The notes: generated from the sequence alone by a model not told the origin. A stretch of 64,000 nt of DNA from Halorubrum xinjiangense (GCF_900102375.1 NZ_FNBO01000001.1:186001-250000), one strand, 5' to 3'; shown: positions 27,119-36,128, counted from the stretch's first letter. Translations and numbers: made by a program.

Positions 27119-27850
27119 ATGCGAACACCGACTGGCGACCTCTCCGACGGGCCGGCCGCCGACCTGGGCCGTGACCAGCCCGTCTTCGGACCGGAGCTCG
27201 GCGAGTTCGAACACAGCGAGCGCCGCGCCGCGAAGGCGGAGGAGGACGGCGAGATGAAGACCGGGACCACGACCGTTGGCATCAAGGCCGACGAGGGCGT
27301 CGTGATGGCGACCGACATGCGCGCCTCCCTCGGCGGCATGGTCTCCTCGAAGGACGTCCAGAAGGTCGAGGAGATCCACCCGCGCGGCGCCTTGACCATC
27401 GCGGGCTCCGTCTCGGCGGCCCAGAACCTCATCTCGACGCTCCGCGCCGAGACGAGCCTCTACGAGGCCCGCCGCGGCAAGGACATGTCGATGGAGGCGC
27501 TGTCGACCCTGACGGGGAACCTCCTCCGCTCCGGGGCGTTCTTCGTCGTCCAGCCGATCCTGGGCGGCGTCGACGACGAGGGCGCACATATCTACTCCAT
27601 CGACGCCCTCGGCGGCACGACCGAGGAGGAGTACACCGTCACCGGCTCCGGGTCGCAGTACGCGCTCGGGGTCTTAGAACAGGAGTACGACGACGACGTC
27701 ACCATCGACGAGGCGAAAACCATCGCCGCGAAGGCGATCCAGTCCGCCGTCGAGCGCGACCTCGCCTCCGGTAACGGGATCAACGTCGCGGTCGTCACCG
27801 ACGACGGCGTCGAGATCACCCGGTACAAGGAGTTCGACGACCTGCTGTAA
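27119..27850 (+). CDS. psmB: Proteasome beta subunit
   Basis: 243-residue precursor of the catalytic subunit of the 20S proteasome. The propeptide is 49 residues and ends before T50 in the sequence KTG-TTTVGIK; this Thr becomes the N-terminal nucleophile. MATDMRASLGGMVSSK and TGSGSQYALGVLE fit the beta fold and substrate pocket. Start at ATG 27119; TATA-like CTTTATC at 27087-27093 gives a leaderless transcript. The alpha subunits are not in this window. Confidence 0.96.
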   Translation: MRTPTGDLSDGPAADLGRDQPVFGPELGEFEHSERRAAKAEEDGEMKTGTTTVGIKADEGVVMATDMRASLGGMVSSKDVQKVEEIHPRGALTIAGSVSAAQNLISTLRAETSLYEARRGKDMSMEALSTLTGNLLRSGAFFVVQPILGGVDDEGAHIYSIDALGGTTEEEYTVTGSGSQYALGVLEQEYDDDVTIDEAKTIAAKAIQSAVERDLASGNGINVAVVTDDGVEITRYKEFDDLL

Positions 27851-27952
27851 GGCGGCTCGCCGACGGGGCGAGTTCGCCGATCGTTTTTCGTTGCCGCGTT
27901 CCGACGAAGTCCACCCGCTACCGGCGGGACCGTCCGTCGGTCCGTTCTCGAT

Positions 27953-28693
27953 TCACCGCCGGAGGCCCGGCGGCGCCCGGATCCCGTCGCCCCAGTAGAA
28001 GCGTGGACCGAGGAGGAGGTAGCCGCACGAGAGGAACAGCAGCGCGAACGCGAACCCCTCGCCGATCCACGCCGGGAGCGCGCTCATCGCCATGTGGCCG
28101 GCGGGGGTGACGATTACCGCCGCCTGAACGACGCCCATCACGAGCGCGTCCTGCGCGTGGAGGTCGGGGTACGTCACCGTCGAACCCATGAGCAGCGCGA
28201 ACGCCGCCGTCGCCGCGACGAGGAGGAGCGGGGCGGTGTAGCCCGCGATGACGGCGGCCGCGAGCACCGTCGCGGCCAGCGTGGTCGGGACGCCGACCGT
28301 CTCGCGGGCTCCGTCCTCGTCGACCGTGTAGAGCCCGAGCCGGGCGACCGCGGCGGCGACGAACAGCCCGCCGGCGCCGACGCCGGCGGCGACGAGGAGG
28401 GGGTCCGTCGCGAACGAGCGCCCGTCGCGGACGACCGCGGCGACGAGGGCGGCGGGCGCCACGCCGAAGGAGGCGACGTCAGCCAGCGAGTCGAGGTACG
28501 GGCCGGCGGGCGTCGACCCGCGGTGGCGGGCGACGACGCCGTCGAGCCCGTCGGCGACCGCGGCGAGGAGGACGAGCCGGGCCGCGAGCGCGACGTCGAC
28601 CGTCGCGGCGACGACGGCGAGGAAGCCGACGGCGGCGTTGGCCACGGTCACCGCGTCCGCGAGCCCGAGCCGCCGGGCGAACCGCAGAGGCAT
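27953..28693 (-). CDS. CDP-alcohol phosphatidyltransferase (archaetidylserine synthase-like)
   Basis: 246 residues with about seven membrane helices. The catalytic motif DGLDGVVARHRGSTPAGPYLDSLAD (D-x2-DG-x2-AR-x8-G-x3-D-x3-D) is intact at about residues 48-72. Such enzymes join CDP-activated archaeol to serine, inositol-phosphate or glycerol-phosphate. The short form and motif context suggest archaetidylserine synthase, but the acceptor is not certain. Convergent with psmB. Confidence 0.87.
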   Translation of the reverse strand: MPLRFARRLGLADAVTVANAAVGFLAVVAATVDVALAARLVLLAAVADGLDGVVARHRGSTPAGPYLDSLADVASFGVAPAALVAAVVRDGRSFATDPLLVAAGVGAGGLFVAAAVARLGLYTVDEDGARETVGVPTTLAATVLAAAVIAGYTAPLLLVAATAAFALLMGSTVTYPDLHAQDALVMGVVQAAVIVTPAGHMAMSALPAWIGEGFAFALLFLSCGYLLLGPRFYWGDGIRAPPGLRR

Positions 28694-28798
28694 ACCGTAT
28701 CGGTCGACGAGCCGGGTTTTAGGGCTTGTTATCTCGTCGACCGCGGGCGGGGAGTCCGCTCTGCGAGGCGCGCGCCGCGGGCCGGAGCGCGGCCGCGG

Positions 28799-29851
28799 TC
28801 AGGGAACGTACCAGATCCCGCGCCCGAAGTCGAGCCACTCGCCGACGACGACGTGCGGCATGGCGATGACGCAGACGAAGATGGTGTAGAAGGCGACGGC
28901 GCCGGAGAGCAGCGAGCCGCCGGCCAGCGGGTTCGGCGCGACGGTCCACAGGGCGGTCGCGACGCTCGCCGTGACCAGCGCGCCGACGACGAGGACGCCC
29001 CACGCGACGACGAGCGAGACGCCTTCCGTGCGGTCGGGTTGCTCCTGTTCGACGACCATGCTCCGCGCCGACTGGCGCAGCGAGTACCACAGCGGGAAGT
29101 AGAGCCCGATGGCGACGACCACGGGCACGAGCGCGAAGTACGCGACGAGCAGCAGCGTTTCCGCGGCGTCGAGGAGCCACGACCGGCTGACGCCGCCGGT
29201 CGAGCGCAGGCTGGTCGCGAGGCCGCCGCCGAGGTGCGCAACCACGCCGAGTCCGAACGCCCCGCCGAGCGCCGTGGTGAACGCCTCGGGATTCGACGCG
29301 GCCGGCCCCGCCAGCTGACCATCGAAGACGCCCAGCATGATACCGGTGAACCCGTAGAACGTTTCCGTCCAGAAGACGGCGGGGACGATCATCACGGCTC
29401 CGCCGCGTATCAGGGCGGCGAGCGCCCGCTGTGGCTTGGTCGGCAGGTGGTCCGTCCCGACCAGGGCGTCCATCACGCGGAGGTCGCCGTGCCCCCCCTT
29501 CGCGACCGCCGTCCCGAACGCGAGCGCGAGCGCGGGCAGCGGCGCGACGACGAACAGCGCCACGAACGCGGCGACGAAGCCGAGGTACAACACCACGTAC
29601 CGCGCGCCGAACGGGAGCCCCCGCCGCCGGAGGTTCGAGAAGTGTTCGTACCCCCCGTGCGGGAGATTCAGCGCGACCATCCCCACGAGATACGCGATCA
29701 TCTGGGTCCGGAGCGACACGTCGGTGCCGGCCGCGGACAGCGCGCCGAACCCCACCGCGAGCAGGAGTAACGCCGCGCGGGACGCACCGATGGCCGTCCG
29801 TTCCGGTTCACCGAGCAGCCGCCGCACCGGACTCACCGTCGACGTCGACAT
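28799..29851 (-). CDS. blh: Beta-carotene 15,15'-dioxygenase, Brp/Blh family
   Basis: 350 residues, about eight membrane helices. LNLPHGGYEHF near residue 60 and KGGHGDLRVMDALVG, with conserved His, are the Brp/Blh signature; these His bind iron. It cleaves beta-carotene to two retinals, supplying chromophore to bacteriorhodopsin (30.6 kb) and sensory rhodopsin I (8.2 kb). On the minus strand a TATATAAAAG-like element (about 29910-29916) is about 60 bp upstream. I did not find a good Bat-site match in front of it. Confidence 0.93.
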   Translation of the reverse strand: MSTSTVSPVRRLLGEPERTAIGASRAALLLLAVGFGALSAAGTDVSLRTQMIAYLVGMVALNLPHGGYEHFSNLRRRGLPFGARYVVLYLGFVAAFVALFVVAPLPALALAFGTAVAKGGHGDLRVMDALVGTDHLPTKPQRALAALIRGGAVMIVPAVFWTETFYGFTGIMLGVFDGQLAGPAASNPEAFTTALGGAFGLGVVAHLGGGLATSLRSTGGVSRSWLLDAAETLLLVAYFALVPVVVAIGLYFPLWYSLRQSARSMVVEQEQPDRTEGVSLVVAWGVLVVGALVTASVATALWTVAPNPLAGGSLLSGAVAFYTIFVCVIAMPHVVVGEWLDFGRGIWYVP

Positions 29852-29963
29852 GAGTGTGGATACGGGCGTTACGGGGTTAGGGCCTCGTCGTCATTATTCG
29901 GGCTTTTATATCCCCGTTCGCGACGCGGTGCGAAGAGAAACCGAGCGGTACGGGCCGGGTCAG

Positions 29964-30062
29964 GTGGATCACCGGAGTCAGTACGCGTGGATCACCGGAG
30001 TCAGTACGCGTGGATCACCGGAGTCAGTACGCGTGGATCACCGGAGTCAGTACGTGTGGATT
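29964..30062. repeat. 23-bp tandem repeat beginning inside the 3' end of the zinc-ribbon gene
   Basis: GTGGATCACCGGAGTCAGTA and three following bases (CGC) repeat with period 23 from 29964, 29987, 30010 and 30033, and a fifth start at 30056 within the gene (GTGGATTAC). Read on the minus strand, the unit contains the last codons (ATCCACACGTAC) and stop (TGA) of the zinc-ribbon gene. Only the first stop ends the protein, so the array is 3'-untranslated sequence. Uniform, no variable spacers, so not CRISPR. Confidence 0.85.
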
Positions 30063-30427
30063 ACTTCGCCGCAGCGCGTGCACTCGATCGTGTCTGACCG
30101 GAACAGCCGCTCCTTCTTTTCGGTGGGACCGTTACACTCCGGACAGACGCCGAGGTTCCGACCGTCGGCGACGCGGGCGGAGAGGTCGAGGAACTGTCCC
30201 TCGAGCCTGTCGATCTGCTCTGACTGCTCCTCGACGACCGACTTGAGCTCCTCGATGGTCTCGTCGCGCTCCTCGACCGCGGTCGACAGCTCGTCGATGC
30301 GTCGTTCGTACTCGTCGATCGCCTCGACGTCGATGGTGACGTCGTCGGTCGCGGCCGCTTCGGCCTCCACTTCCGCAGTGGTTTCGGTGGTCGATTCTGC
30401 CTCCGCCTCGGTGTCGTCGTCTGCCAT
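30047..30427 (-). CDS. Coiled-coil zinc-ribbon protein between blh and bop
   Basis: 126 residues: an acidic Glu/Thr/Ala N-terminus (1-40), a heptad-like coiled coil (about 42-85, RRIDELSTAVEERDETIEEL and on), and a C-terminal zinc ribbon CPECNG-x15-CTRCGE. It resembles small haloarchaeal regulators or adaptor proteins near bop. The ATG at 30427 starts at MADDD; nine extra codons upstream are possible. It lies divergent from bop, sharing a 178-bp promoter region, and the same strand as blh. Tandem repeats begin at its stop codon. Confidence 0.8.
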   Translation of the reverse strand: MADDDTEAEAESTTETTAEVEAEAAATDDVTIDVEAIDEYERRIDELSTAVEERDETIEELKSVVEEQSEQIDRLEGQFLDLSARVADGRNLGVCPECNGPTEKKERLFRSDTIECTRCGEVIHTY

Positions 30428-30549
30428 GTGAAACGACTGGGGCCCCAGGTTCATTACTTTCGGGCCGACTACGTTTCCCCCGAGGGGTGATTCGACACCG
30501 GCCGGGGGCGCCGAGAGGTCCCCGCGATGGACCGCCGATCGACGTCGAT

Positions 30550-30564
30550 ACCTAACTGGGTTGG
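30550..30564 (+). promoter_or_regulatory. Bat-responsive upstream activator sequence (UAS) of bop
   Basis: ACCTAACTGGGTTGG matches the Halobacterium bop UAS consensus ACCNNACTAGTTNGG at 11 of 13 defined positions. It starts 56 bp before the bop ATG, and a TATA-like AATAGCAT (about 30575-30582) lies between, the same order and roughly the same spacing as the Halobacterium promoter. The known model is activation by Bat at low oxygen. Bat is encoded 3.5 kb downstream. Function here is inferred. Confidence 0.7.
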
Positions 30565-30605
30565 CATCGGTCTCAATAGCATATGTACAGTATCGTCATG
30601 TGGGT

Positions 30606-31382
30606 ATGGACCCGATAGCGCTACAGGCGGGATACGACCTGCTCGGGGACGGACGCCCCGAGACACTTTGGTTGGGTATCGGCACGTTACTAATGCTCAT
30701 CGGGACCTTCTACTTCATCGTCAAAGGATGGGGGGTTACCGACAAGGAGGCCCGTGAGTACTACTCGATTACGATCCTCGTGCCAGGGATCGCGTCGGCA
30801 GCGTACCTGTCGATGTTCTTCGGCATCGGCCTGACGGAGGTTCAGGTCGGCAGCGAGATGCTCGACATCTACTACGCGCGGTACGCGGACTGGCTGTTCA
30901 CCACGCCGCTGCTGCTGCTCGACCTCGCACTGCTGGCGAAGGTCGACCGTGTGAGCATCGGAACGCTCGTCGGCGTCGACGCGCTGATGATCGTCACCGG
31001 TCTCATCGGCGCGCTCTCGCACACGCCGCTCGCGCGGTACACGTGGTGGCTGTTCAGCACGATCTGTATGATCGTCGTGCTGTACTTCCTCGCCACGAGC
31101 CTGCGCGCCGCGGCCAAGGAGCGCGGGCCCGAGGTCGCGAGCACGTTCAACACGCTGACCGCGTTGGTGCTCGTCCTCTGGACGGCCTACCCGATCCTGT
31201 GGATCGTGGGCACTGAAGGCGCCGGCGTCGTCGGCCTCGGCATCGAGACCCTGCTGTTCATGGTTCTCGACGTGACCGCCAAGGTCGGCTTCGGCTTCAT
31301 CCTGCTCCGCAGCCGCGCCATCCTCGGCGACACTCAAGCGCCGGAGCCCTCCGCGGGCGCCGACGCCCAGGCCGCGGACTGA
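30606..31382 (+). CDS. bop: Bacteriorhodopsin (archaerhodopsin), light-driven proton pump
   Basis: 258 residues, seven helices, purple-membrane type proton pump. Key residues by archaerhodopsin numbering: counterion D95 ([15 protein letters not shown]), donor D106, retinal Schiff-base K226 ([10 protein letters not shown]), and the proton-release Glu pair region [14 protein letters not shown]. The N-terminus is [20 protein letters not shown]. The sequence is archaerhodopsin-like throughout, pointing to Halorubrum. I chose the ATG at 30606 by homology and by the UAS/TATA spacing. Retinal comes from the blh product. Confidence 0.97.
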   Translation: MDPIALQAGYDLLGDGRPETLWLGIGTLLMLIGTFYFIVKGWGVTDKEAREYYSITILVPGIASAAYLSMFFGIGLTEVQVGSEMLDIYYARYADWLFTTPLLLLDLALLAKVDRVSIGTLVGVDALMIVTGLIGALSHTPLARYTWWLFSTICMIVVLYFLATSLRAAAKERGPEVASTFNTLTALVLVLWTAYPILWIVGTEGAGVVGLGIETLLFMVLDVTAKVGFGFILLRSRAILGDTQAPEPSAGADAQAAD

Positions 31383-31447
31383 TCGGGTGAGCCACCCGAC
31401 GCAGCGGAACAGCACGGTTCAAGCGTTTCCAGCGTTCATTTTTCGAC

Positions 31448-31672
31448 ATGACCGACACTACCACCGAACAGCCGCCAGTGCTGCGTACGCGGTCCGTCGT
31501 CGGCCTGGCCGTCTGCGTCGTGACTGCGCTCGTCGGAATCTTCCTGATCCCGACGCTACAGGAGCCGGGAGGCGGACTCAACGTGCGGTTCTGGACGATG
31601 GCGGCGCTGGAGCTGCTCGCGATGGGCGGCGTCGTCTACTTCGTCCTCAACCTTCACGAGGAGCCGAACTAA
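31448..31672 (+). CDS. Small two-helix membrane protein downstream of bop
   Basis: 74 residues: hydrophobic helices about 15-35 (VVGLAVCVVTALVGIFLIP) and about 46-66 (FWTMAALELLAMGGVVYFVL), with a short polar loop and tail NLHEEPN. It starts 65 bp after bop on the same strand and could be a cotranscript or assembly partner. No family was recognised. Confidence 0.65.
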   Translation: MTDTTTEQPPVLRTRSVVGLAVCVVTALVGIFLIPTLQEPGGGLNVRFWTMAALELLAMGGVVYFVLNLHEEPN

Positions 31673-31711
31673 CGGCGGCGGCCAGTCGCTGAAAAGCGAG
31701 ACGGCGGCCGC

Positions 31712-33793
31712 TCACTCCGCCGGCGGATCGCTGCCCGGCCGCTCGGCGTCGCCGCGCCCGCCGCGGGTCGAGGGCGACGTCGCGACCAGTGCGCGCTCGA
31801 AGTGGTCGCGGCCGACGACCGCCTCGGCGGGCGGCCCATCGTCCACGATGGCATCTTCGATCGACAGGAGTCCGGCCTCTCGGACCAACGCGGCGATGTC
31901 GCCGCCGCTGTACCCGGCGGTGCGGTCGGCGAGGGCGTCGAGGTCGACGTCCGGCGCGGTCGGCATCTCCCGGGCGTGGATCGCGACGATCTCGCGGCGC
32001 GCCTCGCGGTCCGGAAGGGGCGTCTCGACCGCCTTCTCGATCCGTCCCGGGCGGAGCAGCGCCTCATCGATGCTCTCCGGGCGGTTCGTGGCCGCGATGA
32101 CGGCCACGTCGGTGAGCGGCTCTAACCCGTCGAGCTCGGTCAGCAGCTGCGACACGACGCGCTCGCCGGCGCCCGTGTCGTCGCCGCTGCGCTTCGGCGA
32201 GATGGCGTCGACCTCGTCGAAGAAGACCACCGCCGGCGCGTTCTCGCGCGCCGTAGCGAACAGGTCGCGGACCGCCTTCTCCGACTCGCCGACGTACTTG
32301 TCGAGCAGCTCCGGCCCGTTCACCGGGATGAAGTTCGCGTCGCTGAGGCTCGCCGCGGCGCGCGCGAGCAGCGTTTTCCCGGTCCCCGGCGGCCCGTACA
32401 GCAGCACGCCTGACGGGGGGTCGATGCCCAGCTCCGCGAAGCGGTCGGCGTACTCCAGGGGCCAGTACACCGCGCGCACCAGCTCCCGTTTGGCCGCGTC
32501 GAGCCCGCCGACCTCGTCCCAGCCGACCGCGGGGAACTCGACGGTGACCTCGCGGAGCCCGGTGGGGTCGACGTCGTCGAGCGCGTCGTCGAAGTCCGCC
32601 ATCCGGATCGCCGTGCGGCCGTCCCGGCGGACCGCGCGCTCTAGGGCGGCGTCGACGAGGACGGCCAAGTCGGCGAACACGTAGCCGTTGAGCCGCCCGG
32701 CGACCGCCCCGAAGTCCACATCCATCGCCAGCGGCGCGCCCTCGGAGAGCGCCTCGAGCGCGTCCGCGCGCTCCGCGATCGTCAGCGGCTCGACCGCCAG
32801 TTCGCGGTCGAACCGGCCGCCCCGGCGCAGCGCCGAGGGAACGCCGCTCGGGTCGGTGGTGACGCCGATCACGACGGTCTGATCCCCGGCGCGGAGGTCG
32901 TCGATAGTCGACCGGAGGCGGTCGGCCAGCGCGGATCCCCCGCCGTCGTCGGCCCCGAGCGCTTCGAGGTCGTCGAGGAGGACCACGGTCGGCTCTCCCG
33001 CCGGGACGGCTTCGACGACGCGGTCGAGCCGGTCCGTCTGGTCGCTCGTCGGGTGGCCCCGAAGTCTGGCCGCGGAGACGCGGACGAGCGTCGCGTCGGT
33101 CGCGGCCGCGACGGCCTCGACCAGCGCCGTCTTGCCCGATCCCCGCGGCCCGTGGAGGAGGAGGCCGAGCGTCGGGCGGCCCGCGGACGCGAACGTCTCC
33201 GCGGCGTCGAACCGGGTCGCGACCGCGTCGCGGAGGCGCTCGAACGTCGCCGTCGAGACGAACGCGTCCCCCGCGTCGGTGCCGCCGGGGCGCTCCGCGA
33301 CGACGCCCGGGTCGGCGCTGTCGGCGACAGTGATCTCGGTCTCGTCGTCGACGACGGCCGGCGACGAGGGGGCTACGTCCCGCACGTCGAACCGGAGCGT
33401 GAGCGCGCCGCCGAGGCGCGTGACTTCGACCTCGTCGCCGACGGCGACGACCCGCCGGGCGAGCCGGCCGCGGATGGCGTCCTCGCTTCGCTCCAAGTCG
33501 ACCGACTGGCGGAGCCGCAGCGTGACCGACGACGCGACCGGGAGCGTCGACGGCGACACAGTTGCGGCGTCGCCCGGGTCGAGCCCGGCGGTCCGGCGGA
33601 GTCGCTCGGGCAGGAAGACGGCCCGCGACCCGGCGTCGACCGCGACGACCGGGGCGGCGACGCGGTGTGCGCCCTCGACGACCACCGAGTCGCCGAGGCC
33701 GATCTCGAGGTCGGCGAGGACGGCTTCGGAGAGCCCGACGCGGTCCCCCGGAACCGACGTGGGCGGCTCTCTGACGGGGACGCGCACGCTCAT
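31712..33793 (-). CDS. Two-domain AAA ATPase, CDC48/VAT-like
   Basis: 693 residues. It has an N-terminal double-psi-barrel-like domain (VPGDRVGLSEAVLADLEIGLGDSV; about 1-170). AAA domain D1 has Walker A LLLHGPRGSGKTALV and Walker B VVLLDDLEAL, where the catalytic Glu is Asp. Domain D2 has LLYGPPGTGKTLLARA, FFDEVDAI and NRPE/DxALLRPGR motifs. It is a CDC48-family unfoldase. The altered D1 Walker B suggests D1 binds but may not hydrolyse ATP. I chose the start at 33793, where the Cdc48-N-like domain begins. It lies between bop and bat, divergent from bat. Confidence 0.88.
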   Translation of the reverse strand: MSVRVPVREPPTSVPGDRVGLSEAVLADLEIGLGDSVVVEGAHRVAAPVVAVDAGSRAVFLPERLRRTAGLDPGDAATVSPSTLPVASSVTLRLRQSVDLERSEDAIRGRLARRVVAVGDEVEVTRLGGALTLRFDVRDVAPSSPAVVDDETEITVADSADPGVVAERPGGTDAGDAFVSTATFERLRDAVATRFDAAETFASAGRPTLGLLLHGPRGSGKTALVEAVAAATDATLVRVSAARLRGHPTSDQTDRLDRVVEAVPAGEPTVVLLDDLEALGADDGGGSALADRLRSTIDDLRAGDQTVVIGVTTDPSGVPSALRRGGRFDRELAVEPLTIAERADALEALSEGAPLAMDVDFGAVAGRLNGYVFADLAVLVDAALERAVRRDGRTAIRMADFDDALDDVDPTGLREVTVEFPAVGWDEVGGLDAAKRELVRAVYWPLEYADRFAELGIDPPSGVLLYGPPGTGKTLLARAAASLSDANFIPVNGPELLDKYVGESEKAVRDLFATARENAPAVVFFDEVDAISPKRSGDDTGAGERVVSQLLTELDGLEPLTDVAVIAATNRPESIDEALLRPGRIEKAVETPLPDREARREIVAIHAREMPTAPDVDLDALADRTAGYSGGDIAALVREAGLLSIEDAIVDDGPPAEAVVGRDHFERALVATSPSTRGGRGDAERPGSDPPAE

Positions 33794-34090
33794 GGTCCGG
33801 GGGCTCGCTCGGAGGACGACTCGTCGGTGGCGACGGTCCACACCATACGTCGAACTCACGCCCACCGACCACAAAGTAGCCACGGCCTAACTGGACAGTC
33901 GCGCCTCGGCGATCCTGCTTGCCGACCGATCGAAGTCAGGTTATTTCGCCGTTTATTGATCTAAAAATCTCATAAGTTGTTCAGAAGACGACTGTACGTT
34001 TGTTTTATCCATAATAACCGATCGATCAGAGATAAATCAGACCGGGAGAAAACAGGTAACCATTAATCCGTAGGATGTAAACTACCGTGT
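33794..34090. other. Divergent spacer between AAA ATPase gene and bat
   Basis: 297 bp without a gene. CCTAACTGG at 33886-33894 is shared with the bop UAS core. Read on the minus strand it gives a right half-site AGTTNGG about 93 bp before the ATPase start. The stretch 33945-34075 is clearly AT-rich (TTATTTCG, TTTATTGAT, GTTTTATCC), as expected for promoter DNA of bat. The assignment is weak. Confidence 0.35.
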
Positions 34091-36094
34091 ATGGCGAACG
34101 CTCGAGCGCTCCTCGTCCACCCGGAGGAGGGGAGCGATCGGATCGTGACGGCGCTCGACGCCGCGGGGTTCGACGTGACCCGCACGGACACCGCGGCGTC
34201 CGCGGTCGCGAAGGCGACGACCGGCGAGTACGACTGCGTCGTCAGCGAGTACGCGCTGGCCGGCGACGACGGGGTGGCCCTCGCGACCGCGATAGAGGAG
34301 TCCGACGCCGGCGTGCCCGTCGTGATGTTCACGGCGACGGACGAGGAGGGCGTGCCGGAGGCCGCCTTCGAGAGCGGCGTCGACAGGTTCCTCCAGAAGA
34401 ACGGCTCGGCGTCGATCGACCGGCTCGTCGCCGACGTCTCGACGGTCTGTTCGGGGGTCCCGACCTCGGAGCCGCGGCAGGACGTCTCCGACCACGAGCC
34501 GACCGCGTCGGAGGTGACGCGCGCGGTCGAGGACGCGCCGATCGGGATCAGCATCAGCGACCCCGACCTCCCGGACTACCCCCTCGTGTACGTCAACGAC
34601 GCCTGGGAGGAGCACACCGGCTACCCGGTCGAGGAGGCGCTCGGTCGCAATCCGCGGTTCCTTCAGGGGCCGGGGACGGACCCGGAGACCATCGACGAGA
34701 TCGGGGAGGCGATCGCGAACGAGAAGGAGGCGACCGTCGAGATCCGAAACTACCGGCGCGACGGGACCCCGTTCTGGAACGAGCTGACGGTGGCGCCGAT
34801 ATACGACGAGGACGGCGATCTGGCGCACTACGTCGGGTTCCAAAACGACATCAGCGACCGGAAGGAGGCGGAGCGGCTCGCCGAGGAGCGCGCCGAGAAG
34901 CTCGCGACGGAGCGCCGCTCGCTCGACAGGGTTCTCGGCCGGGTGAACGGATTGTTCAGCGACATCAGTCGCATCCTCGTCGAGAACCGAGACACAGGCG
35001 TCATCGCGGAGCGCGTGTGCGAGGTCGTCGCCGGCGAGCCGGGGTACGCCGGCGGCTGGATCGGCGAGGTGTCGTCGGCGACCGGGCGGCTCGAGATCCG
35101 CGCCGCGAACGGCGTGGCGGTCGAGCCGGGCGCGACGTTCGACGTCGACGAGACGCCGAGAGAGGTACAGGAGGCCATCGAGAGCGAGGAGCTCCGGACC
35201 GGGTCGATAGAGGACGCGTCCGACGGCCCGCTCGAACCGAAGTCCGCGGGCGGGCGGCGGCTGCTCGTCGTACCGCTCACCTACGGCGATCGCCACTACG
35301 GCCTGTTGGGGATCTACGGCAGCGGCGCGGACGTGCTCGACCGCCGCGAGCGACGGGTGTGTGAGTCCGTCGGGAAGATGATCGCGAACGGGCTCCACTC
35401 GATCGAGACGACGGAGATGCTCACGACCGACCGCGTCGTGGAGCTCGTAGTCGAGATCCGAGACTCGACGGGCCCGCTCGCGCGGATCGCCGACGCGGTC
35501 GGCGGGGAGGTGGAACACCTCGGGACGACGCGGCTCGACGACGACGCCTGCGAGCTGTACTTCCGCGCCGACGGCGAGGACCCGGACCTCGACGAGCTCG
35601 CCGCCCTCCCGCTGGTCGAGTCGATGCGGACCGTCTCGGAGACGAACGACGGCGCCAGCTTCGCCGTCACCGTCACCGAGTCGCCGCCGCTCACGCAGCT
35701 GGCCGACCACGGCGGCGTCGTCGCCGAGGCGACCGCCACGCCGGAGGGGGCGACCCTGACGATCGAGGCGCCGCCCGAGCACGACGTCCGGTCGATCCTC
35801 GACGTGTTCCGCGACGAGTACGCGGGCGTCGAGCTCCGGTCGCGCGTCGAGCGCGAGAGCCGGGACCGCACCGTCGCGGAGTTCGCGGCCGCGGTCGACG
35901 AGCGGCTCACCGAGCGGCAGCGCGCCGCCCTGAAGACCGCGGAGCTGAACGGCTACTTCGAGTGGCCGCGACCGGTCGACGGCTCGGAGATCGCAGAGCA
36001 GATGGGGATCACCCGACAGACGTTCCACCAGCACCTCCGCGCGGCCGAGCGGAAGCTGGTCGAGGCGTACGTCGACCCCCGGTCGGACGAATGA
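34091..36094 (+). CDS. bat: Bacterioopsin activator Bat (receiver-like, PAS, GAF, HTH_10)
   Basis: 667 residues. Order: a receiver-like N-terminus (about 1-125), a PAS/LOV-like domain with GRNPRFLQGPGTD (about 135-260), a GAF domain (about 275-445), a Bat-specific domain, and the C-terminal helix-turn-helix ERQRAALKTAELNGYFEWPR...EIAEQMGITRQTFHQHLRAAERK (about 610-660). It activates bop, retinal and carotenoid genes under low oxygen and light in Halobacterium. The LOV-type photoactive Cys is replaced by Pro (GRNP instead of GRNC), so flavin-adduct signalling is unlikely. It lies downstream of bop on the same strand. Confidence 0.9.
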   Translation: MANARALLVHPEEGSDRIVTALDAAGFDVTRTDTAASAVAKATTGEYDCVVSEYALAGDDGVALATAIEESDAGVPVVMFTATDEEGVPEAAFESGVDRFLQKNGSASIDRLVADVSTVCSGVPTSEPRQDVSDHEPTASEVTRAVEDAPIGISISDPDLPDYPLVYVNDAWEEHTGYPVEEALGRNPRFLQGPGTDPETIDEIGEAIANEKEATVEIRNYRRDGTPFWNELTVAPIYDEDGDLAHYVGFQNDISDRKEAERLAEERAEKLATERRSLDRVLGRVNGLFSDISRILVENRDTGVIAERVCEVVAGEPGYAGGWIGEVSSATGRLEIRAANGVAVEPGATFDVDETPREVQEAIESEELRTGSIEDASDGPLEPKSAGGRRLLVVPLTYGDRHYGLLGIYGSGADVLDRRERRVCESVGKMIANGLHSIETTEMLTTDRVVELVVEIRDSTGPLARIADAVGGEVEHLGTTRLDDDACELYFRADGEDPDLDELAALPLVESMRTVSETNDGASFAVTVTESPPLTQLADHGGVVAEATATPEGATLTIEAPPEHDVRSILDVFRDEYAGVELRSRVERESRDRTVAEFAAAVDERLTERQRAALKTAELNGYFEWPRPVDGSEIAEQMGITRQTFHQHLRAAERKLVEAYVDPRSDE

Positions 36095-36128
36095 ACCGGG
36101 AGTGCGCCGCGAGCTCGGGAGGCGACGC

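Noticed and set aside
28094-29770. 558-codon plus-strand frame opposite blh and the phosphatidyltransferase
   Set aside because: It is antisense to two clear membrane-protein genes; composition is Arg/Glu/Asp-rich and repetitive.
29964-30062. CRISPR or origin iterons in 23-bp repeat
   Set aside because: No spacers, and the repeat is a copy of the 3' end of the adjacent gene; no replication gene nearby.
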